From contig NZ_CAACUY010000058.1 of the NCBI RefSeq assembly GCF_900659615.1, positions 1 through 45,929 of the forward strand: a DNA stretch of 45,929 nt. The letters run 5' to 3'. A program made the position numbers and the translations under genes. Positions within the stretch are counted from its first letter, which is position 1. Every line of letters begins with the position of its first letter. Under the pieces are notes generated by a model. The model was not told the origin of the DNA and did no database searches. It saw only the letters and a list, made by a program, of their open reading frames with translations. Of this stretch, positions 16,424 through 23,448 are shown piece after piece. Origin of the DNA: Actinomadura fibrosa (GTDB lineage: Bacteria > Actinomycetota > Actinomycetes > Streptosporangiales > Streptosporangiaceae).

Positions 16424-16678
16424 TCAGTAGCGGTGGCGGGATTCGTAGGTGGGCGGGACGTCGTCGTAGTACTCCTCGCGGACCGCAGGCGGGCGGCGTT
16501 CCACCACCGTGCGGCGGGCGCTGGCGATGCGGATGATGCCGACCACCAGGCCGATCAGCCCGCCCACCATGAGGATCACGCCGACCAGCCGGATGTCGAC
16601 GCCGCTGAACTCGTAGTTGACCGCATAAGCCAGGATCGCGCCGATGATGATGAGCGCGATGCTGCCGCCGATCGTCAC
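16424..16678 (-). CDS. Small two-helix membrane protein, DUF6458-like
   Basis: 84 aa starting at GTG 16678, which is preceded by a near-perfect AAAGGAG seven bases upstream. It has two hydrophobic helices, TIGGSIALIIIGAILAYAV (residues 2-20) and RLVGVILMVGGLIGLVVGII (about 30-49), joined by a short loop with SGVDI. A basic region (RIASARRTVVERR) follows, then an acidic/Tyr-rich tail (REEYYDDVPPTYES). This matches the DUF6458 family of small actinobacterial membrane proteins, with N-in and a cytoplasmic tail likely. Function is unknown. It is on its own, flanked by the decamer array and repeat copies E and F. Confidence 0.87.
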   Translation of the reverse strand: MTIGGSIALIIIGAILAYAVNYEFSGVDIRLVGVILMVGGLIGLVVGIIRIASARRTVVERRPPAVREEYYDDVPPTYESRHRY

Positions 16679-16804
16679 GGCGGTCTCCTTTCGTCGTCCT
16701 GGAGGGACCACACCAGCGTTCCCCTGACGACGATTTGAAACGGCGCCCGCCTCCGGCGTTCCGGACAACGGTCCCATCGGTAACCTCAGGACGCGCCGAC
16801 CCGA

Positions 16805-16950
16805 GCGTTGCGATCGCGTGCGAAGCCAAGTTCGAGCCTGCGAGAACTTGATCGCGCAGTGAGCCGCCAGGCGAGCCGGAGCGATGCCAGCGATCGCCGC
16901 AATGCCCGTTGAAGGAAGGCGTCCAGCGCCTGACGCCGAGGGCGTTGCAA
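16805..16950 (-). repeat. Dispersed structured repeat, copy E (inverted)
   Basis: Full copy in reverse orientation. Its outer end reads TGCAACGCCCTCGGCGTC on its own strand and its other end GCACGCGATCGCAACGC, which define the element at about 146 bp. The right stem is CAAGTTC/GAACTTG. Confidence 0.92.
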
Positions 16951-16956
16951 TGAACA

Positions 16957-17019
16957 GAGCGATCGCCGCAATGCCCGTTGAAGGAGGGCCCCCGGGGCCC
17001 GACGCCGAGGGCGTTGCAA
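16957..17019 (-). repeat. Dispersed structured repeat, half copy F (inverted)
   Basis: Only the left half of the element (from TGCAACGCCCTCGGCGTC to the first GCGATCGC), placed 7 bases after copy E. Its hairpin is GGGCCC-CGG-GGGCCC (16986-17000), a third sequence version of the same left stem. Confidence 0.88.
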
Positions 17020-17043
17020 GGAAAACACCTTGAGGGGGCCAAT

Positions 17044-17049
17044 AGGATG
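17044..17049 (+). promoter_or_regulatory. -10 element (TAGGAT) for gatCAB
   Basis: TAGGAT fits TANNNT and lies 39 bases before the gatC ATG, immediately after repeat copy F. No clear -35 box is seen. Confidence 0.4.
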
Positions 17050-17087
17050 ACGGGGAACCCAACCGATCTCAGAAACGGTCTTCCAAC

Positions 17088-17387
17088 ATGTCCGCCATCA
17101 CCCGTGACGAGGTCGCGCACCTCGCCCGGCTGTCCCGGCTGGCGCTCGGCGATGATGAGCTCGCCCATCTCGCCGCCCAGCTCGACCAGATCATCACCGC
17201 GGTCGCGCGGGTGCAGGAGGTCGCGGCGGAGGACATCCCGCCGACCTCGCACGCGCTGCCGCTGACCAACGTGTACCGGGCCGACGAGGTCCGGCCGTCG
17301 CTCCGTCCGGAGCAGGCGCTGGCCGCCGCTCCGGCCGCCGAGGAGCAGCGCTTCCGGGTTCCGCGGATCCTGGACGAGGAGGCCTGA
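17088..17387 (+). CDS. gatC: Asp-tRNA(Asn)/Glu-tRNA(Gln) amidotransferase subunit C
   Basis: 99 aa, usual size for GatC, the small subunit that wraps around GatA and links it to GatB. It begins SAITRDEVAHLARLSRLALG, the conserved N-terminal helical signature. The middle LDQIITAVARVQEVAAEDI and SHALPLTNVYRADEV lead into a C-terminal FRVPRILDEEA (the R.P.I motif that contacts GatA). It is the first gene of gatCAB, with gatA starting 4 bases after its stop. Together the three proteins convert Glu-tRNA(Gln) and Asp-tRNA(Asn) to the correct amide forms in bacteria that lack GlnRS or AsnRS. Confidence 0.96.
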   Translation: MSAITRDEVAHLARLSRLALGDDELAHLAAQLDQIITAVARVQEVAAEDIPPTSHALPLTNVYRADEVRPSLRPEQALAAAPAAEEQRFRVPRILDEEA

Positions 17388-17391
17388 CCCC

Positions 17392-18894
17392 GTGAGCGAG
17401 CTGGTGAGGAAGGGGGCGGCGGAGCTCGGGGAGCTGATCGCCGCCGGTGAGGCGTCCGCCGTCGAGGTGGCGCGGGCTCATCTGGACCGTATCGCCGCGG
17501 TCGACGGGCAGGTGAACGCGTTCCTGCACGTGGACGAGGAGGCGACGCTCGCGCAGGCGCGGGCGGTGGACGAGCGCCGCGCGGCGGGGGAGGAGCTCGG
17601 CCCGCTGGCCGGCGTCCCCATCGCGCACAAGGACGTGTTCACCACCGTCGACATGCCGACGACGGCCGGGTCGAAGATCCTTGAGGGGTGGCAGCCGCCG
17701 TATGACGCGACCGTGACGCGGCGGTTGCGGGAGGCCGGGCTGGTCATCCTCGGCAAGACGAACATGGACGAGTTCGCGATGGGCTCGTCCACGGAGAACA
17801 GCGCGTACGGCACGACGCACAACCCGTGGGATCTGAGCCTGATCCCGGGCGGTTCGTCCGGCGGCTCTTCGGCGGCGGTGGCCGCTTATGAGGCGCCGCT
17901 GTCGACGGGGACCGACACGGGCGGGTCCATCCGGCAGCCCGCGGCGGTGACCGGCATCGTCGGGGTGAAGCCGACGTATGGAGGTTCGTCCCGGTACGGG
18001 ATCATCGCGTTCGCGTCGTCGCTCGACACGCCGGGGCCGTTCGCCAGGAACGTGCTGGACGCGGCGCTGCTGCACGAGGCGTTCAGCGGCCATGACCCCA
18101 TGGACTCCACGTCGGTCGACCGGCCCGTCCCGCCGGTGGTGGAGGCCGCGCGCCGCGCCGACGTGAACGGGCTGCGGGTCGGTGTGGTCAAGGAGTTCGC
18201 GGGCGAGGGCGCGCAGGCGGGCGTGACGGCGCGGTTCACCGAGGCGGTCGAGCTGCTGGAGTCGCTCGGCGCGAAGGTCGTCGAGGTGTCGTGCCCGCAC
18301 TTCACGTACGCGCTGTCGGCGTACTACCTGATCGCGCCGTCGGAGGCGTCGTCCAACCTGGCGCGCTTCGACGCGATGCGGTACGGGCTGCGCGTCGGCG
18401 ACGACGGCACCCGCAGCGCCGAGGAGGTCATGGCGCTGACCCGCGCGGAGGGCTTCGGGCCCGAGGTCAAGCGGCGGATCATGCTCGGCACGTACGCGCT
18501 GTCGTCCGGCTACTACGACGCCTACTACGGCAAGGCGCAGCAGGTCCGCACGCTGGTGTCGCGCGACTTCGACAACGCCTTCGAGCAGGTGGACGTGCTG
18601 GTCTCGCCGACCACGCCGACCACCGCGTTCCCGATCGGCGAGCGCGCCGACGACCCGATGGCGATGTACCTGGCCGACCTGTACACGATCCCGGCAAACC
18701 TCACGGGGAACGCCGCGATCTCGGTGCCGGTCGGTCTCGCGGACGGGCTGCCCGTCGGCCTGCAGATCATGGCGCCCGTCCTCGGGGACGACCGCGTCTA
18801 CCGGGTGGGCGCCGCCGTCGAGCGCGCCCTGGAGGACCGTTGGGGCGGGCCGCTGCTGGCCCGGGCCCCGGAACTGGCGGAGGCATCCAAGTGA
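17392..18894 (+). CDS. gatA: Asp-tRNA(Asn)/Glu-tRNA(Gln) amidotransferase subunit A
   Basis: 500 aa with a GTG start. It is an amidase-signature enzyme that releases ammonia from glutamine for transfer to mischarged tRNA. The Ser-cisSer-Lys triad is in place: K80 in PIAHKD, the cis-Ser S155 in GGSSGGSS, and the nucleophile S179 in TDTGGSIRQPA. Channel and substrate regions such as GVKPTYGGSSRYG and a conserved YYDAYYGKAQQVR helix are also present. Length and numbering match the crystallised bacterial enzymes (K79, S154, S178 in S. aureus). Translation is coupled on both sides: four bases after gatC, and its stop overlaps the gatB start. Confidence 0.97.
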   Translation: MSELVRKGAAELGELIAAGEASAVEVARAHLDRIAAVDGQVNAFLHVDEEATLAQARAVDERRAAGEELGPLAGVPIAHKDVFTTVDMPTTAGSKILEGWQPPYDATVTRRLREAGLVILGKTNMDEFAMGSSTENSAYGTTHNPWDLSLIPGGSSGGSSAAVAAYEAPLSTGTDTGGSIRQPAAVTGIVGVKPTYGGSSRYGIIAFASSLDTPGPFARNVLDAALLHEAFSGHDPMDSTSVDRPVPPVVEAARRADVNGLRVGVVKEFAGEGAQAGVTARFTEAVELLESLGAKVVEVSCPHFTYALSAYYLIAPSEASSNLARFDAMRYGLRVGDDGTRSAEEVMALTRAEGFGPEVKRRIMLGTYALSSGYYDAYYGKAQQVRTLVSRDFDNAFEQVDVLVSPTTPTTAFPIGERADDPMAMYLADLYTIPANLTGNAAISVPVGLADGLPVGLQIMAPVLGDDRVYRVGAAVERALEDRWGGPLLARAPELAEASK

Positions 18895-20393
18895 CCGCTC
18901 CGACGCTGATGGACTATGACGAGGCGGTCGGCAAGTACGAGCCCGTCCTCGGCCTGGAGACCCACATCGAGCTGGGCACCGCGTCCAAGATGTTCTGCGG
19001 CTGCCCGACCACCTTCGGGGCCGCCCCGAACACCCAGGTGTGCCCGGTGTGCCTGGGGCTGCCCGGTTCGCTGCCGGTGACCAACCGCGCGGCGATCGAG
19101 GGCATCATCAAGATCGGTCTCGCGCTCAACTGCGAGATCGTCGAATGGTGCCGCTTCGCCCGGAAGAACTACTTCTATCCGGACATGCCGAAGGACTACC
19201 AGATCTCCCAGTACGACGAGCCCCTGTGCGTCGACGGCCACCTGGACGTCGAGGTCGAGGGCGAGACGTACCGGATCGAGATCGAGCGCGTCCACATGGA
19301 GGAGGACACCGGCAAGTCGTCGCACGTCGGCGGCACCACCGGCCGCATCCAGGGCGCCGAGTACTCGCTCGTCGACTACAACCGGGCCGGCATCCCGCTC
19401 GTCGAGATCGTCACGAAGCCGATCACGGCGACCGGTGAGCGCGCGCCCCTCGTGGCCCGCGCGTACGCCACCGAGCTGCGCGAGCTCGTCCGGTCCCTCG
19501 GCGTGTCGGACGTGCGCATGGAGGAGGGCTCCATGCGCTGCGACGTCAACGTCTCGCTCATGCCGCGCGGCGCCGCCGAGTGGGGCACCCGGACGGAGAC
19601 GAAGAACGTCAACTCGCTGCGGTCGGTGGAGCGGGCCGTCCGCTCGGAGATCGAGCGGCAGGCGGGCGTCCTCGACGCGGGCGGCCGGATCGTCCAGGAG
19701 ACGCGGCACTTCCACGAGGACACGGGCCACACCACCAGCGGGCGCAGCAAGGAGGAGGCGCAGGACTACCGCTACTTCCCCGAGCCGGACCTGGTGCCGA
19801 TGGCGCCGTCCCGCGAGTGGGTGGAGGAGATCCGCGCGTCGCTGCCGGAGCTCCCCGCCGCGCGGCGCCGCCGCGTCCAGGCGGAGTGGGGCCTGTCGGA
19901 CCTGGAGCTGCGCGACGTCGTCAACGCGGGCGCCGTGGACCTCATCGAGGCCACGATCGCCGCGGGCGCCGACGCGGGCGCGGCCCGGAAGTGGTGGATG
20001 AACGAGCTGTCACGCCGCGCCACCGAGCAGGGCGTGGAGCTGGCCGAGCTGCCGATCACCCCGGACCAGGTGGCCCGCGTCCAGGCGATGGTCGCCGCGG
20101 GCGAGCTGAACGACAAGCTGGCCCGGCAGGTCTTCGAGGGCGTCCTCGCCGGTGAGGGCACCCCGGACGAGGTCGTCGCCGCGCGCGGCCTCAAGGTCGT
20201 CAGCGACGAGGGCGAGCTGGCGTCGATCATCGACCAGGTGATCGCCGACAACGCCGCCGTGGCCGACAAGGTCCGCGCCGGCAAGGTCGCCGCCGCGGGC
20301 GCCCTGGTCGGTGCCGTCATGAAGGCCACCCGAGGCCAGGCCGACGCGGGCCGCGCCCGCGAACTCATCCTGCAAAAGCTCACCGCCTCGTGA
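18891..20393 (+). CDS. gatB: Asp-tRNA(Asn)/Glu-tRNA(Gln) amidotransferase subunit B
   Basis: 500 aa. GTG 18891 overlaps the gatA stop by four bases (GTGA), a coupled start. GatB phosphorylates the mischarged aminoacyl-tRNA and performs the amidation. The PET112 signature GLETHIELGTASKMFCGCP is at about residues 21-39, and CPVCLGLPGSLPV gives the zinc cysteines. HMEEDTGKS (kinase and Mg region), VDYNRAGIPLVEI, EGSMRCDVNVS, and ETKNVNS are all conserved. The C-terminal helical domain and YqeY-like tail (from about 350) bind tRNA. A strong terminator hairpin follows the stop. Confidence 0.97.
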   Translation: MTAPTLMDYDEAVGKYEPVLGLETHIELGTASKMFCGCPTTFGAAPNTQVCPVCLGLPGSLPVTNRAAIEGIIKIGLALNCEIVEWCRFARKNYFYPDMPKDYQISQYDEPLCVDGHLDVEVEGETYRIEIERVHMEEDTGKSSHVGGTTGRIQGAEYSLVDYNRAGIPLVEIVTKPITATGERAPLVARAYATELRELVRSLGVSDVRMEEGSMRCDVNVSLMPRGAAEWGTRTETKNVNSLRSVERAVRSEIERQAGVLDAGGRIVQETRHFHEDTGHTTSGRSKEEAQDYRYFPEPDLVPMAPSREWVEEIRASLPELPAARRRRVQAEWGLSDLELRDVVNAGAVDLIEATIAAGADAGAARKWWMNELSRRATEQGVELAELPITPDQVARVQAMVAAGELNDKLARQVFEGVLAGEGTPDEVVAARGLKVVSDEGELASIIDQVIADNAAVADKVRAGKVAAAGALVGAVMKATRGQADAGRARELILQKLTAS

Positions 20394-20401
20394 TCGCGTA
20401 C

Positions 20402-20439
20402 CGGCGCCGTCCCGCAGTTCCGTCTGCGGGACGGCGCCG
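20402..20439 (+). terminator. Terminator hairpin after gatB
   Basis: A perfect 16-bp stem (CGGCGCCGTCCCGCAG, 20402-20417) with loop TTCCGT starts 9 bases after the gatB stop. There is no U-tract. Confidence 0.85.
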
Positions 20440-20490
20440 AGCCGTAGGCTGAGCAGGCCAGTACGGCTGAGACCTTGAGGGGTATGCCGA

Positions 20491-21102
20491 ATGGCGGCGC
20501 TGCCGGACGATCACTGGTTGCTGGGCGTACGGCCTCAACCTGTGACCGCGGAAGAGTACGACGCCCTCCCCGAAGAGATCTGCAGAATGATCGAAGTCGT
20601 GGACGGGCAGGTCGTCTTCTGTGCGGCGCCCACCCGCGAGCACCAGAGGGCGGTGCGGCGACTCGCCGAACTCCTCGAGCGCCATGCCCGTTCGGCGGCG
20701 CAGCACGGTCACGGTTGGTTCGAGGTCGATTTCGACCTCGACCTCAGGCTTCAGGACGTGCCGCTCGTCAACCGGCGGCCTGACGTGGCCCTCTACCGCT
20801 GTCCGGAGCGAGGACAGCGCCTACGGGCGGACCAGGCTTTTCTTGTGGTCGAGGTCGTGTCTCCTGGATCCGAGACCTCGGACACGGCCGACAAGCTGGC
20901 TGAGTACGCCAGGGCGGCCATCCCGAGCTACTGGATCGTGCGGCTCGACGGCACCGGTGTCTCTCAGGTCGAGCGCTATCAGCTCGATCGCGCGGCTCGG
21001 CTTTACAAGCACGTCAACACCCTGATGAGGGAAGAGGGCGGCCTTCCTGAGGTGGGCAGCCCGATCCCGATCGTCATCGACTGGGCCGAGCTGGAGTACT
21101 GA
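20491..21102 (+). CDS. Uma2-family (DUF820) PD-(D/E)XK nuclease-fold protein
   Basis: 203 aa. The Uma2/DUF820 pattern runs through it: an N-terminal PVTAEEYDALPEE, then EVVDGQVVFCAAPTREHQ, a beta-strand with the first acidic residue in RRPDVALYR, then FLVVEVVSPGSETSDTADKL (E-V-V and the lysine-bearing KLAEYA helix), and IPSYWIVRLD. This arrangement (D...EVV...K) is the restriction-endonuclease-like catalytic core. The family is very abundant in actinomycetes and cyanobacteria, with no proven physiological substrate. It starts at ATG 20491, and a TAGGCT box lies at 20445-20450. No methylase or toxin partner is adjacent. Some codons are less G/C-biased than neighbours (CTT, GCT, TCT), a possible sign of transfer. 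Confidence 0.88.
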   Translation: MAALPDDHWLLGVRPQPVTAEEYDALPEEICRMIEVVDGQVVFCAAPTREHQRAVRRLAELLERHARSAAQHGHGWFEVDFDLDLRLQDVPLVNRRPDVALYRCPERGQRLRADQAFLVVEVVSPGSETSDTADKLAEYARAAIPSYWIVRLDGTGVSQVERYQLDRAARLYKHVNTLMREEGGLPEVGSPIPIVIDWAELEY

Positions 21103-21135
21103 CGGGGTGTCGGGGGTGGGGGCTAGGTTGCTTTT

Positions 21136-21882
21136 ATGGCTTCTGGGTCGTTTCCTTCGTTGCCGGACGGGTTGCCGGCGGGGCGGTTGATCGTGCCCGA
21201 TCCCGGGTTCGGCGGGGACGCTGACCGGGAGGTGCTGTGGGTGTCGGACGAGCGGCTGCCCGATCTGGGCGGGCTGTGGTGCCGGCTATACGGCGAGCGG
21301 GAGCGGACGGGGCTGTATCCGCTGCTGCTGGACACGCTCCACGGGGATCCGGAGCGGCCCTGGCATGCCGGGGAGCTCGGGTACACGCCGGTGGAGGAGA
21401 TCGACGCGCTGGACGCCGGGGAGACGCTCCAGGAGTTGCTCGCGGAGCACGAGAGGGAGTTGTGGACGGGTCTCGCGGCGCCCGGGGTCGAGGTGGAGGG
21501 TCCGGACGCGTGCGCGGAGATGGTGGCGGAGGCGTTCGCCGAGCGGTCGCGGTGGCTGCTGGGGCTGGTGCCGGCGGCGCGGGGCGCGGACGCGCTGTCG
21601 CTCGCCGGGTGGGGCGGGCCGTGCAACCACACGGGGACCGCGATGATCTCGGCCGTGGTGCGGTCCTGGGAGGAGCGGTTCGGGACCCGGGTCGTGGCGG
21701 TGGGGTTCGACGTGCTGGAGCTGTCGGTGGGGGCGCCGCCGATGACGCTGGAGCACGCGCGGGCCGTGGCGGTGGAGCATCTGGCGTTCTGTCCGGACAA
21801 CATCTGGCAGGGCGTCGGGGACATCGGGAAGTACGCCGAGCGGCTCGTGGACTGCCCGCGGTGGGGGTTCTGGTGGGACTAG
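21136..21882 (+). CDS. DUF4253 domain protein
   Basis: 248 aa, starting at ATG 21136, six bases after a TAGGTT box and so probably leaderless. The C-terminal ~110 residues have the DUF4253 features: VVRSWEERFGTRVVAVGFD, then LELSVGAPPMTLEHARAVAV, FCPDNIWQG and the final YAERLVDCPRWGFWWD, where the W.FWWD ending is characteristic. The N-terminal half (LPAGRLIVPDPGF, LWCRLYGERERTGLYPLLLD) is the family's usual lead domain. Its role is not known; such proteins are sometimes linked to immunity or toxin-neutralising settings in actinomycetes, which is inference here because no toxin neighbours it. Its stop codon overlaps that of the opposing sugar dehydrogenase gene. Confidence 0.87.
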   Translation: MASGSFPSLPDGLPAGRLIVPDPGFGGDADREVLWVSDERLPDLGGLWCRLYGERERTGLYPLLLDTLHGDPERPWHAGELGYTPVEEIDALDAGETLQELLAEHERELWTGLAAPGVEVEGPDACAEMVAEAFAERSRWLLGLVPAARGADALSLAGWGGPCNHTGTAMISAVVRSWEERFGTRVVAVGFDVLELSVGAPPMTLEHARAVAVEHLAFCPDNIWQGVGDIGKYAERLVDCPRWGFWWD

Positions 21883-22967
21883 CCGAGCGGGACGACGAGG
21901 ATGCGGTCGTCGTCGGGTGAGGGGTCGCCGCGGCCGTCGCGGTTGCTGGTGGTGATCCAGAGGGAGCCGTCGGGGGCGCGGACGGCGGCGCGGAGGCGGC
22001 CGTAGGCCGACTCGAAGCGGGCGACGGGCCGGCCGGCCTTGGGGCCGTCCAGGGGGACCTGCCAGAGGCGGCGTCCGCCGAGGGCGGCGGCCCACAGGGA
22101 GCCGTTCGCGTAGGCGAGGCCGGACGGGGACGCCTCGTCGGTCGTCCAGGTCAGCAGGGGGTCGGTGTAGCCGGATCGGTGGCCGATGCCCTCGACGGCG
22201 GGCCAGCCGTAGTTTCGGCCCCTCTCGATGCGGTTGATCTCGTCGAAACGATCTTGTCCGAATTCGGTGGCGAAGAGTCGCTTCGCTCCGTCCCAGGCGA
22301 TGCCCTGGACGTTGCGGTGGCCGTAGGTCCAGACGCGGGTGCCGAACGGGTTGCCGGGCGCGGGGGCGCCGTCGGGGGTGACGCGCAGGATCTTACCGGC
22401 GAGCGAGCCGCGGTTTTGGGCCTTGCCGCCCTGGCCGGTCTCGCCGGTGGTGACGTACAGCATGCCGTCGGGGCCGAAGACGAGGCGGCCGCCGTTGTGG
22501 ATGCCGCCCTTGGGGATGCCGGTGATGATCGGGCGCGGGGTGCCGAGGCGTCCGTCGTAGGTGGCCTTGACGACGCGGTTGTCGCGGGCGGCGGTGTAGT
22601 ACAGGTAGATCGTGCGGTCGCGGGTGTAGGCGGGGGAGACGGCGACGCCGAGGAGGCCGCCCTCGCCTTCGGGGGCGACGCCCGGGACCTTGCCGATGAC
22701 GGTTTTGCGGCCCGCGGGCGTGACGCGCAGGAGGCGGGCGCTGTCCCGTTCGGTGACGAGCGCGTCGCCGCCGGGGAGGAACGCGACCGCCCAGGGGACC
22801 TCCAGGCCGGTGACCAGGGTCCGCGGCGTGCCGGGCGCGGCGGTGGCCGTGCCGGACGTGAGTGGCGCGGGCGTGCTCGGGGCACCCTGATCAGGAGAGT
22901 CCGTGGACGAGGAGCACGCCGCGAGGAGCAGCGCGGCCGCGACCGGGACGATCAGATGCCATCTCAT
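21879..22967 (-). CDS. PQQ-dependent sugar dehydrogenase-like lipoprotein
   Basis: 362 aa. The start is ATG 22967 with GGGAGG upstream. A lipoprotein signal peptide (RWHLIVPVAAALLLAACSSS, lipid-accepting C18) is followed by a Ser/Pro/Thr linker and a six-bladed propeller of the soluble glucose/sorbosone dehydrogenase family. Marks include LEVPWAVAFLPGGDALVTER, GGLLGVAVSPAY with IYLYYTAA, HNGGRLVFGPDGMLYVTTGE, RNVQGIAWD, and RGRNYGWPAVEG. Probable role: oxidation of sugar alcohols or aldoses outside the membrane, with PQQ or another acceptor. No PQQ synthesis genes are nearby. It is anchored on the outer face of the membrane. It is convergent with the DUF4253 gene and divergent from the PAS-GGDEF-EAL gene. 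Confidence 0.9.
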   Translation of the reverse strand: MRWHLIVPVAAALLLAACSSSTDSPDQGAPSTPAPLTSGTATAAPGTPRTLVTGLEVPWAVAFLPGGDALVTERDSARLLRVTPAGRKTVIGKVPGVAPEGEGGLLGVAVSPAYTRDRTIYLYYTAARDNRVVKATYDGRLGTPRPIITGIPKGGIHNGGRLVFGPDGMLYVTTGETGQGGKAQNRGSLAGKILRVTPDGAPAPGNPFGTRVWTYGHRNVQGIAWDGAKRLFATEFGQDRFDEINRIERGRNYGWPAVEGIGHRSGYTDPLLTWTTDEASPSGLAYANGSLWAAALGGRRLWQVPLDGPKAGRPVARFESAYGRLRAAVRAPDGSLWITTSNRDGRGDPSPDDDRILVVPLG

Positions 22968-23448
22968 GTGAACGCCTCCCGTGTGTATTACGGACGCGGC
23001 GGGCCGTCCGTTCCAGGATGGCAGCACGGGGTGGCGGGATCACGTTCCTGAGGGGGACGGCGGGGATGTCGGGCGCACGGGAGGGGCGAAAATGGTCACG
23101 GTATGTGATGTGGGTCATGAAGGACGTTCGGGTTTCGGACGTACGGACTGGGCGCCGGATCGGGCCTTCGTCGCCGGGAGGACGCCCAGCCTCAATCGCT
23201 CCGTGACCTACGGAACGTACATTGAGCGACACGGTGATCCCGCAGTGCAGCAACGTCGCTGATTCCCGGCCGGCGCAGCCGACGCGCCCGCCGCCGCCCC
23301 GCGCGGACCGTGCGCGGGGCACTGTCCATGACCTTCCGGGCGTTATCCGAGCGACCGGTGAGGCCGTCGGACCCACCTCTCCTCCGGCGCGGCGCGGCGC
23401 CCGCGAGGAGCCGAGCGCTCCCCTCGGGGCAGGAAGGCACAGGACGCG
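22968..23448. other. Divergent intergenic region, no gene seen
   Basis: 481 bp between divergent starts. It holds promoters for both genes. ACGGAACGTAC (23210-23220) is shared with the upstream region of the other GGDEF-EAL gene. No coding-type frame, hairpin terminator or tRNA was found. Confidence 0.5.

Noticed and set aside
8971..17019. Possible CRISPR array in the repeat cluster
   Set aside because: Copies are ~145 bp, occur in both orientations, are separated by whole genes and have no uniform spacers. No cas genes are present.
20491..21882. Uma2 plus DUF4253 as a defence or toxin-antitoxin module
   Set aside because: They are only neighbours; no toxin, methylase or mobile-element genes flank them, and each has its own -10 box.
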